64,000 nucleotides of DNA from Ectobius pallidus (Eukaryota; Arthropoda; Insecta; Blattodea; Ectobiidae): contig CAXKWD010000013.1 of NCBI GenBank assembly GCA_964059195.1, positions 23,040,611-23,104,610 of the forward strand, given 5' to 3'. Below, one piece after another: positions 1 through 11,500 of this stretch. The position numbers and the translations under genes were made by a program. Under the pieces are notes generated by a model. It was not told where the DNA came from. It ran no database searches and saw nothing but the letters and a program-made list of their open reading frames with translations. The first letter of the stretch is position 1; each line of letters opens with the position of its first letter.

Positions 1-225
1 CTTAACATTATGATGAAATGAAGTACAGAGATTATTTCTGCACTTGCTGATGCCTGTAAATTTTGTTATGGAGAAGGTATATTTCTTCAGACGATTTTGC
101 ATCATAACTTATGCTTAATTATCCATCCCTATCACTGTCCAGTGAATTGAGTTTTAGAGATTAAAATTTCGAATTGTCTACCAAAAGTAATTTGCTGATA
201 TTGCTGTGTATGTGCGTTTTTTTAG

Positions 226-491
226 GACATTTCAAGAGGATATCAGACTGTATGCTTGAAATGAACATCACTACACCATTCCACAAGTATGGCACTATTA
301 CTGGAAGATTTGGATACTCTGAATTGAATAGACATCTGGTTGCACTGGTGAAGGGTCCATCTGGTGGACTAGGATTTGAAGTTCTCCTTCAGATTTTCAG
401 CACAAATGATTTTGATGTCAAATTTATCTTATTAAGCCCAATGGAATTCCTGCAAAAAGTACTAGTTATTGCAAAACTAAAGAAGGATCAA
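226..491 (+). CDS. Exon 1 of the LLTP-like gene
   Basis: Acceptor is a T-rich tract ending TTTTTTTAG; donor is CAA|GTACGT. The exon enters at codon position 2 and leaves in phase 0 (residues 1-88). It carries the first TPF motif (ITTPFHKYGTITGRFGY) and an NIT glycosylation sequon directly before it. Donor use is fixed by the next exon: reading through GTACGT to a later GT would not join exon 2 in a convincing frame. Confidence 0.8.
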
Positions 492-3400
492 GTACGTATT
501 TCTCTAAAAAGCTGCCAATTTAACAACAGCCTTCCTTGATTACTTTTTAAATGATCCAATACTTATTTTGATGAATAATTCATCTGCTACTTGCTGTCCT
601 GTTAATTCTACGAAATGACTATTTGGGGCTAAAGAATTTTTTATTTTTTAAGATTTCAGTTCCCGTTGAAATAATGGTCTCTAAAATCTTAATTAGTTAA
701 TTACTAACATCATGGAGATAAGAGATACAGTCTTGAAAACAAGAAAATTAAGATGACATTAAAATAACAAAATGCAATGTTTTAGAAAAATTAAAAAAAA
801 TTAGGGTAGATATTTAGGGTAGATAGGCTAGATAAATTCATATTAGATCTTATTAATGAGATTGGTTTTGAGATTCTTATTCTATAAGGTAGGATTTTGT
901 AACAAAATTTCTAATGTTGTATGACTGTTAGATTGATTTCAGAGTAGGCTGGAATGCTCTAGTGCTTGGCTTCTCTGGTGTGTGGCACTATGAAAACATC
1001 AAAGACTTTGAGTACAACTACCGAATATATACACCGCTTGAAGGATTTGAAGAAAATGGAATTATTGCCAAATTCATTTATAAGGAAGGATTTGACTTTG
1101 CTCTTGGATTAATAATCTCCGATATTAAGGTATCAAATTTAGAATTACTGATAATGAAATGTAATATTTTTTGTATTGATTTTACCCCCTCTTTATTATT
1201 AATGTGACTGCCTGCATGGTCTTGTGGTTAGCGTCTCTGGCAGCGGATCTGTAGGCCTGGGTATGATCTCTGGTACCTCCTCGGATTTTTCTGAGGTAGG
1301 GAGGTCAGGAACAGGGAGCATTGAGCCTCGTGATTCAAATTGAGGAGCTACTTGATAGAGAAGTACTGGGTCTGGTCACGGAAACCACAATTAACGGCCA
1401 TGGGTGTCGGCATGCTGTCTACATCCCTCCCAATCCTGCCATCTGCCTATGGTAGAAGATGCAGCAGTCGAGTAGTAGGCCTAGTCCCTTCAGGGATGTA
1501 TTGCCACAGAGTTTAGTTTTTATTATTAATATGAGACAAGTCAAAACTGTTTACATAAGTAATTCTTATAACCCAAAACATCCATAAATGCAAATAGTAT
1601 AGTGTGTTTTACATACAAGTTGGCCAATCATGCAGGTTTCTGCGTTGCGGCGGTCACAGCTCTAACTACATAGCGATTGGGTGAATATCTATGCAAATAA
1701 AGCCGCTAACAGTGTAATGATTCAGGTTCTCACAATTACAGTTAAAATTACAATGAAAATAACCACGTACAACATCACAAGAGATGTTGGAAATGTCCTC
1801 CTCTTACATCCACACAACACTGGTACCTTTTTAGGAAATTTTCTTTCACGTGCATAAGTTCAGCTTCCGAGATAGAGTTAATTTCTCTTGTGATATAGTC
1901 TAAGTTCTTACAGGTCAAACTCCATACATTAGAAGAACTTAGACAATATCAGAAGATTAATTATCTCTATCTCAGAAGCTGAACTTATGCGCATGAAACA
2001 GTATTTACTAAAAAGGTGTCAGTGTTATGTGGATGAAAGAGGAGGACATTTCCAACATCTCTTGTAATGATGAACATGGTTATTTTCATTGTAATTTTAA
2101 CTGTACTTGTGAGAACCTGAATCATTACACTATTAGCGGCTTCATCTGCATAGATATTTCACCAGGTCGCTCAGGAGTGAGAGTTGTGGCCACAGCGATG
2201 CAGAAACTCGCATGATTGGCCAACTCATACGTGAAACACACTGTATAGTACAATAGATAACAGATAGATACTAGGAAAGGCACTACATTTATTTCATAAA
2301 CTGGTTACAGTAATGATATAATTAGTATTTTTATTTTTTTTTCCTTTTCAGTTTGCTATAAATTATTTGGTTTGGTTGGGTTATGTTAGGTTAGGTTTTA
2401 TTGAAAAGATAAACTCCATTATGTGCATAAGAATTTTCAATTACTTTTGTGTTTTAGTCAGTGAATAATGACATAAGTTTTACTTTCTTTGTATATTGTG
2501 AGCAGGACCACAGATGGCAGCCATACCCCACCTACTGGCATGCTAGGAAGGGTGATATTTGGTGATTTGCCATTGCCTTCATTAAGGCACTTTGGCACTA
2601 ACACTAGCCTCGGGACATATAAGGACATATGAATTATGCAGCCAGACTATGGATCAGGTGCCAGCTGCTCAAGTTGGTGTTTATCCTGTTGTTTGACTGT
2701 CATTCTGAATCGTTTGGCCACAATGAAACAAGTTCATGTTCGACCACAAGATTCAGAATGCATTCGAACAATGGGATGAACACCAACTTGAGCAGCTGGC
2801 TTTTGCCATTGTTCGGCTGCATGATTTATGTGTCATGTTACTTTTGTTTTCCACTTAGCTTAACCAAAAATAGGTAGGCCTACATATATTTTCTTCCAAC
2901 TTAACCTGAATTAAAAACAGATATCATACATATGAACCGAAATAGACCAGAATTACTAGTGCCTATAACTGTCAAATGACATTCACAGAAGTCGTCCAGA
3001 AAGTAAAGAACAATTTACCATAACTAAATAACAACAAAAGATATCAACACAAAACTTAATTTAAAAAAGTACAGTACCTTACTCTATTTCTCTACGTAAT
3101 CACCATTGCTGTCAAAGCATTTATTGTAACATAGTACAAGTTTTTCAATGCCAATATTATACTCTTTTACCACCCAAGACCTGAGCCCGGATCTCACAGC
3201 CGCTTTGAGGTCTTCATCGGTTGGAAACTCTTTTCTACCCAAAAAGTCCTTTGGTTTCAGAAATAAGTGAAAATCGCTGGGTCCAAAAATTTCCCACTTA
3301 AAACATTGAAGTTGTGCCTGTGTTTGAGCAGGCAAATGAGGTTGAGCGTTGTTTTGATCAACAACACCTTTTCAGACAACTTTCCACATCTCTTGTTTTG

Positions 3401-4914
3401 GATAGCGATCTTAGTCGTTAAAGAGTTGCACAATAGGCCTCTGTATTTATTCCTTGTCTTCTTGGCAGATACTCTAGTCTCAGGTCTTTGGCAGTAGAAG
3501 AGTTGAAAAACTGTTACCATTTTATAATAAATGCTTTGATAGCAATGGCGATTATGTTGAGATACTGTATCTTTATAAATAAAGGTTTGTATTTATATCT
3601 TTCTTTATTATTTAGTTATGACAAATTATTCTTTACTCTCTGGATGGTCCTCATATATTGTACTACCGGTACCTGCCATCATCATGTATTATTAATAAAA
3701 AATAATTAGTTTTTACTTATTTAAGTGTATACAACTATATTACAGCTTGGTCTGAAAATTTATGGGGCACCAAAACCACCCTTATTGAAGGACTTGAACA
3801 TGGAGAGTATAAAACCTGAGCAGAAAGAAGAGGGTGATGAGTATGATTATGAAGATGAAGAGGGGGAAGGTAGCGAGGAAGATGCTTTAAGCTGGAGGGG
3901 TGTTGTTGAACTGGACACTATTCTATACCCTACAATGAAGGGAACATTAGATATTGATGAGAGAGGAACACTGTATGTTGTTGTAGCATCACTCGTTCTA
4001 CCTGATGGAGTTGCCGAAGTTCATGATGAATTTGATTTCATTGTAAGTATTATAAGAACTCTCTGTGAAGTAATAGATACAATTTTTCCAATCATGATAT
4101 CATGAATTATAAATTCAAACGTCACAATTACTGTTTATGAGAAAAGTTATGAAGTGATTCATTGTTTAGGCATCTTGTAGCAGTGATTTTCTAGTCAGTC
4201 CAAGATATTAAATTTTAACCCTCAGATTACTCCAGGTGACCTGAACTTTAAAATATTCCCAAGTTGGAATTCTGTTATTTTTGTGCATTGTTGCAACATA
4301 ATTTCGCTGCCAGTTTTCAAATTAAAATTATGTGATCTGTCTTCATTGTTGTAACATTTTTTATTTCTTGAATGCTATTTTAAATTCTTTACTCTGCTAG
4401 TTTCTTACAGTAATAAGCTTTGAATTTACTCTATTTTATTATTATTATTTATTATTATTATTATTATTATCATCATCATCATCATCATCATCACCACCAC
4501 CACCACCCACCACCCACCACCCACCACCCACCACCCACCACCCACCACCCACCACCCACCACCCACCACCACCCACCACCACCCACCAACCACCACCACC
4601 CACCAACCACCACCACCCACCAACCACCACCACCACCCACCAACCACCACCACCCACCACCACCCACCACCACCCACCACCACCCACCACCACCCACCAC
4701 CACCCACCACCACCCACCACCACCCACCACCACCCACCACCACCCACCACCACCCACCACCACCCACCACCACCCCCCACCCCACCACCCACCACCCACC
4801 ACCCACCACCCACCACCCACCACCCACCACCATCATTATAGTCATTATTACTTTTAGTGATTTTTTTTCATTGGACTAGTGTTTATTCAAATCCAGTTGT
4901 GTTTGCTGACATCA

Positions 4915-4945
<31 letters not shown>

Positions 4946-4974
4946 TCATCATCCATCATCATCCATCATCATCA

Positions 4975-5007
<33 letters not shown>

Positions 5008-5448
5008 TATATTTATATTTTAAACTGTACATATATACTGAAATAATTTATATTATAACACTGACTGACAATGATTTTAATGTATATTTGTTTTAAAATT
5101 GTTAAAATACAATCCATTCTTAAAATCTTGTATGATATGTAGCATAACTTGACAATGGTATTTATATTATACTGTATATAGACATATGAGATATTTTAAT
5201 AATATGTGAATATTTGTATCTTAATGTTACAGATATGTCTTAGTATAGATATGTATTAATTTAGTTTAGTGTCATCAATTATAAAGCTAGCATATTGTTT
5301 GATATATAATTATACTAAAAATTGTCACTAAATGAAACACAAAAGGTTTTTAATATACAAATTTATTATAGGCTTAATGAGTAAAAATTGATGTATTAAA
5401 TCTTGACTATGCCTGAAACACCTATTGTATACTGGCAATAAATTATTA

Positions 5449-5505
<57 letters not shown>

Positions 5506-8500
5506 CATCATCATCATCATCATCATCTCCTCTGATGACAGCTTCAGAACCAAAACATCGAGGAAGAACATTTTTTGAAGAGAAAAAAACATTCAACCCC
5601 AAAAATTATGTGAATTAGGGCATCTTACCGAGAAGATGCATCACTTCCGTGAAATACAGAATTTCATTTTTAATGTAATATATACTAATTTGGTGATGAA
5701 AGTTAGTCTAATGTAGCCTAATGATAGTACTTTATAAATGAAGTACTTGTTACACTACACAAAGCTTGTTACACTAAGAGTAATGTATTTAAAGTTAATT
5801 AGTTGGGAAATTTTTTCCCACCCTTGGTAATTAATGTTATAAAAATTATCTTGTTAATGGTAGGATTAGTCCATGTAGGCAGTTTGCAAAATGATCATTA
5901 AAAGATAAAATCTCCCAGGACCTAAATTTTATTTACAGGTGCTCTACCATTAAGCCATATCTAGAAAACACCAGATCCCCTGTCTCAGTTTTCCTTTGAG
6001 CCCTTAAAAAACATTTTAAAGATATTAATGCCCTACAACTCTGAGTAAGCATCACTCTCCAATGTTTTATTCCAAATAGGGATTTAATTTTAGTGTGCTG
6101 TGTATCTAGGAACTCCTCTATCACATATACCACTCGTGTATATCAGTATTGTTTGACTTTTCTAAAATGACTTTTCTTTCTTTGATATTAATGTTCAATC
6201 TCAGACAAAAACAGTCAATTCTCTTGATGAGGAATATTCTCAAGCTTTGATGTGCGATTCACGAGAGTCCATTTTTCTTATTTCCGCTTTGCAACAGAAC
6301 CTGTCATTTGACATTGATAAGTAGGCCGGCTATAGTAATCTCTTCTTGCCATCTCTGTAGCTGTGACAGCTAAGGCTTGTATTTGTTGTCCAAAGGATAT
6401 TAGTTCATTCTCGACTAAGTTACCTTGTGTTTCAGATTTTTTAAAAATAACATGGCTAAGTTTATATATTAGCTGTCTTGGTTCCTTTTATTATTTTCAT
6501 TACAAAATGAACTTTCATTTCTTGCCCTTCTGCATGACTGCACATCCCTAATCAACCGAGTTACAATTAAATGTCTACTATTGCTAATAGGAAGCAGGTC
6601 ACATATGGCAGAGTAATAACGATTTCCACACCCCTTCCTTCATTAATAAATCACAGGGGGGTATAAAATGTATTATTTCCACAGTTAATGCAAAATAATG
6701 TTCAATTTCATTATGTAACCAGGCATTATTTAGCTTATACAGAACATTTCTATCATAGATGATCATTTTGTAGTGGTTATAGCTATTGTTTACGATGCGA
6801 TGGATTGCATGTTCGATCCCACAATCATGCAGCATTTTGTCCTCTATTGTTTTTCTTCGCTTGTTTTTAATTTACATGCATGACTTATTTACGCTAAATT
6901 CTTTTTCCCTGGCACTTTTCTAGCTATGACATACTTAGAGAAGACATAAAATGTAACAGAACATTTTACCTCAAATAGTCATTTGCTTGTTAACTTGTCC
7001 AATTCATGTTGTTTCATCATTCCGAACCTGTACTTGGATTCTAGAAATCATTTGTTCTGGGAATATTGCAATTAATTTACAGCATTCTAGATTAATATCC
7101 ATACTAGAAACACTTTAAGATTATCTTCAGAGTTGATTGTTAGCTATCACTGTAACTGAACCCGGTAAAATTCTGTGACATTCTAGATTACGTTAGTTCT
7201 CTATGAAACTGAAATTCCCAAAAAATTAACTATTTTCCTGCACATACAATTCCTGGCTAAAACACTGAGTGATTTCAGATAACAAGAGGTTCATATAATA
7301 TTTAATTCTTTCTCCACAGGATGTGTTCACAATGACAAATCGCTTGCATTTGACAACTCCTTGCGATTGCTTCAAGGAACTGATTTCTAATTACAACTTT
7401 AATATTGAACTTGGTGAACATTATGCATGGTCTATTGACTTCAATGTGAAGAGCAAGAATGAATGGTCTAAGGTATGAAACATTTATTTGTCATATAGTC
7501 ATTACCTATAACCTGATCACTTTGCATATACTATACTGGTAACCTACTTGTGTTTCATTTGTTAATAATTATAATATTTAGTCTCATTTTTCTCCTTATT
7601 ATCTCATGTTTTGTGAACACGGAAAAAAAGAAAACTGGAAACTGTAGTTCTGTTAAAGAATTTCAGATATTGGTTGCCTGGTCCCATATTATTACTGAGT
7701 CACTTAAATTCAATCAAGCCACCCATCCTACCACAACCTTAGATCACCTCCAATAAATCTCAATGCTAATCCATCGCTGGTCCTCATTTGGACCTTTTCC
7801 TACACCTCATCCACATATTTTCTCATTCCATCTACATTCTGGCTACTGATTGGTTGGTTTCCAACAATTCTCTTCCCCTATCCCTACACCCCTGGTTGCT
7901 TCAATTTCTTATAAAAGAGCACCACCCAGTCCTGGCACTTGTTCACCTTGGCAATGGAGCCCCAGATTGGCCCTGAATGTCGGAGTTTCACTAAACAACA
8001 ACATGGTCGCTAGCTCGTAAAAACATTCTGTATTACCAGCACCAGGACAATTTCAAAATACATTCTACACACATTATTGTTTATGAGGCCAATATATGTT
8101 CCCCCTTTTCAAAATATGGAAATATTCACCCTTAGTGGTGCTATGGTAGATTGTTTGAATATTTTATTCTCATTTTAAAACAATAACATTGTATATAATA
8201 TTGATTTAGCAATAATTAATTACTATAATAATTATAATATTAATATATTGTACTATCTGTGTTCTACCATAGAAATCAATTGATTAATGAAATAAATACA
8301 TATGCTCAGCTGCAATTTCTTTTTATGATGTCCAATTGATTCTACATCTGATATTATTATTGCTATCTTTCATCTCTAACTTCCATGGCATTCGTAAGGA
8401 TGTTTGTAACATCTTCACTGCCAGTTGAAACAAAAAGCATTGAGCTTGGTTAAATTTTGTCAGTAATCTCTAGTCAGTGTTGTGTCGTTCTGTTTTCATT

Positions 8501-11500
8501 ACCGATGTATTGTTTCAGGCTGGAATACTGTTGAATTACACTAGCAAGACAAGTGAAGATGACGAGGTGGAGACACATGCTGCTAGATTCCACATTTTCA
8601 GTCCATTTGAAATTGTAAGGCTTTTAGATGTCACATCCTTGATTGAGATGCAAGAAAAGTTGTACCATGGCAACTTCAGCTTACTCACCAGCCAGAGCCA
8701 TTTTACAGTTGGTGGGGATTTAAAGGTAACACATAATTCAGCTTGTATCCTTGCTTTTAAGGTGTAAGCTGAAATGTCCAATCTGGCCTTTTTTTTTTTG
8801 CCTTGATATGTTGTAAATTGTGTTCTCTGTGGTATGGGAAAACATAGTAGGTCTATTCCCGTTAATTTGGATGTTGTTACCAATGTCAATAACTGATGTG
8901 TCATTTTCGAAAGGTAAAAGTTATTGCAGAAGCTGATATGTAACATATCTAGTTTTGGCACCATACTCAATATTGCAATTTCATTGGAACTGTGTTACAT
9001 TAAATGTAACAAAAATGTGATACCAGATATATGGTGAACCAGATGGGAGGAAAACAACACGGTTCATGTGTGGGGGATGAGGTGCTCCTGATCATGTAGT
9101 TTGGGAATGCTCAAACACTGCTGAGTTGAGGAAGCCCTTTCAGAGACTGCTTCAAGGTAGGCAAATAGGGAACATAGTGTAACAAGGGCTCGTCGGGGTT
9201 CAAAATGAGAACACCGAGTTTATAATTGAAGGATGGAAGTCTCTTTATTTCCTACAACAATTGACAATACAGCCAGAAAACTCCAGACTATTCACCAGTT
9301 CACTGTCCTGTTCAGTGCTCACTCTCACTGTTCTCAGTCCTAATTACAGCACTGTTCCGTTCGCACACACACTGTGCGGACTCCCAGTCGAGCTGATTCC
9401 GCGTCGCGCCGGTCAACTCCACAGTCCTCGCTGCCGCTGTACAATTCACCCTCTGACGCTGACACTCGCCGCTACTCACGGACTGCCTCTCGCTAACTCT
9501 GACTCTTCACGGGCTCTTCACTCTGACTCTTCACACTGACTGTCGCTGTTACTCTCATTTGTTGACTGACTCTCCGCTCGCTCGCGGCCCTATATATAGG
9601 GCCGACGAATATTCCAGAGCCGGTCTCTCGAAGGTTCCGCCCGCGTGGAATCTGGAATGTGCGCTGCGCCGCGCGGGCACACCCATAGCGCGAGCTCCTC
9701 CCTACAGGCCTTCCCCCCGCGAAGCGTAGTCCAATAGCCGTGCCGCTGTCACGCCCACTGGCGCTTGTCTGCCGCCCGTCCACTAGAAGGGCCGCGATGC
9801 TTCCAGACCCCGTCGTTCTAGTTCTTTCTGGGCGGCTCCTTTCTGGGCTTTGTGACAATAGTAAGAGACCTCTACTCATGGGAGTTATTGAGTGAAGCAA
9901 CAAATAGAGTTTCCCAAAAAGCAAAAGAAGACTATATAAATAGCAGAATAGCAGATAATAAGACATTAACACTTGACGACATATGACATGAGACAAACTA
10001 CTAATAAAAGACAACACACACACACACATGGATATGTTTGAATGTTTGAATGTTTTTATTAGTAGTCATTAACATCAAGCAAGATGTTCTGGACATTGTC
10101 AAGATAAAATACAATACAAATTCCAATACAGTATGCTAGAATTACAATAAAAACTTAAAAGATATTTAAAATACCAGAACAGCATTCAAAGTACTCATTA
10201 ACATTGTAAAATGGGTTTTGAGCCAGCCATTTAAACACTTCATCTTTAAAATAACTGAAAGATACAGTATTTGCCCTTTGGGGCAGTTTATTAAAGAATG
10301 ACACAGCCATCTGATCAAAAGAGTTCTTGGATTTTGTTAATCTGACAGGAGGCCCAAGAAGCAAGTGATTGTTTCTTGTAGAATAATTGTGTATCTGGGT
10401 CCTGTTTACATGGTTTATAAGATTTTTCTTTACTCTTAGAAGACAATAATAAATATACACATTAATAACAGTTAAAATATTTTCACTTATAAACAGTGGT
10501 CTACAGTGAGCAAGGTAAGCAGACCCGGTCATTATCCGCAAAGCCATTTTTTGTAGCTTAAGTACCTTAGGTACAGCATTACTGTTACCCCAGATACAAA
10601 TACCATAGGTTAAAACACTGTGGAAAAATGCATAGTATGCATATTTCAAGTATATCTTTGGAATCTGAGTCTTTAGATGTCTAAGTAGATATATCACCCG
10701 TGAGAGTTTAGCACAGATGTTGTCAATATGGGCTGACCATGTCAACTTGGAATCGAGCGTAATTCCCAGCAGCTTAGCATTACTTAAATCATTTTGATTG
10801 TTGTTATTATTACATAATGAAAACAGTATGTGCTGAGTTTTGTTCTCATTGAGGCAAAAACCATTGGCTTTAAACCATTCAGAGGCCTGCATTAGTGAAT
10901 TCTGCATAGTAGCATGCAACATATTAAGGTCTTTGAGGCTGAAATAAATTGTTGTATCGTCAGCAAATAATACAGAATTACAATCTATGTTAGATGGTAG
11001 ATCGCTTACCATTATTAAAAAAAGCAGCGGGCCCAAAACGGATCCTTGAGGAACACCACTCTCAACATTAGTCACTTTAGAATATATGCCATTCAAGAAC
11101 ACCTTCTGGATACGGTTTGACAGATATGATTTTAAGACATTCAATTCATCACCAGTGATAGCATAATAAGCTAGTTTAGCTATTAAAACTGAATGAGACA
11201 CACAATCAAAAGCTTTAGAGAGGTCGCACAATGTAGCAGACGTTGCACTGTGTTCTTCGAAACCAGTTAAAATAGAAGATACCATCATTTCAATTGCATT
11301 ACTTGTGGATAAACCGCTTCTAAAGCCAAATTGAGCACTTGAAAATAGTGAGTTGCTTTCAAAGTATTCGATTAATTGTGCATACATAACTGATTCTAAT
11401 ATTTTGGAGAAAATTGGCACTATGGATATAGGCCTATAATTCTCGGGCTTATCTCTGTCACCATATTTAAAAACAGGAATAATCTTACATATTTTGAGAC

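Larger units (their letters stand above)
1600..2243. mobile_element. Tc1/mariner foldback element, copy 1
   Basis: Two inverted arms of about 300 bases (1600-1915 and 1937-2243) around a short centre. The ends read (C/T)AGTGTGTTTTAC and GTGAAACACACTG, flanked by TA at 1598-1599 and 2244-2245, as in Tc1/mariner insertions. Each arm encodes a transposase C-terminus running outward, so both ends come from the same 3' end. Copy 2 is at 14620-16561. Confidence 0.88.
2986..3653. mobile_element. mariner foldback relic A
   Basis: Ends read CAGAAGTCGTCCAGAAAGTA (left) and, reversed, TGAGGACCATCCAGAGAGTA (right), with TA following at 3654-3655. The left part carries a transposase C-terminus on the - strand and the right part a second C-terminus on the + strand, so the 3' end is present twice in inverted order. 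Confidence 0.75.

Noticed and set aside
2027..2215. 62-codon frame starting MWMKEEDISNISC as a small gene, also seen at 14633-14836
   Set aside because: It lies within the arm of the Tc1/mariner foldback; another frame of the same DNA gives the transposase C-terminus ending HFQHLL, which explains the conservation.
4420..4857. Long H/P/T-rich and G/W/V-rich open frames on both strands
   Set aside because: They are translations of the CCACCCA minisatellite and flanking triplet repeats; all frames are open because the repeat has no stop.
8536..8970. 144-codon - strand frame
   Set aside because: Shadow of exon 5 and its downstream intron; the + strand frame has splice sites and phase agreement.
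9493..10029. 178-codon open frame on the - strand
   Set aside because: It runs across the solo LTR, its target duplication and LINE sequence, so it cannot be one gene.
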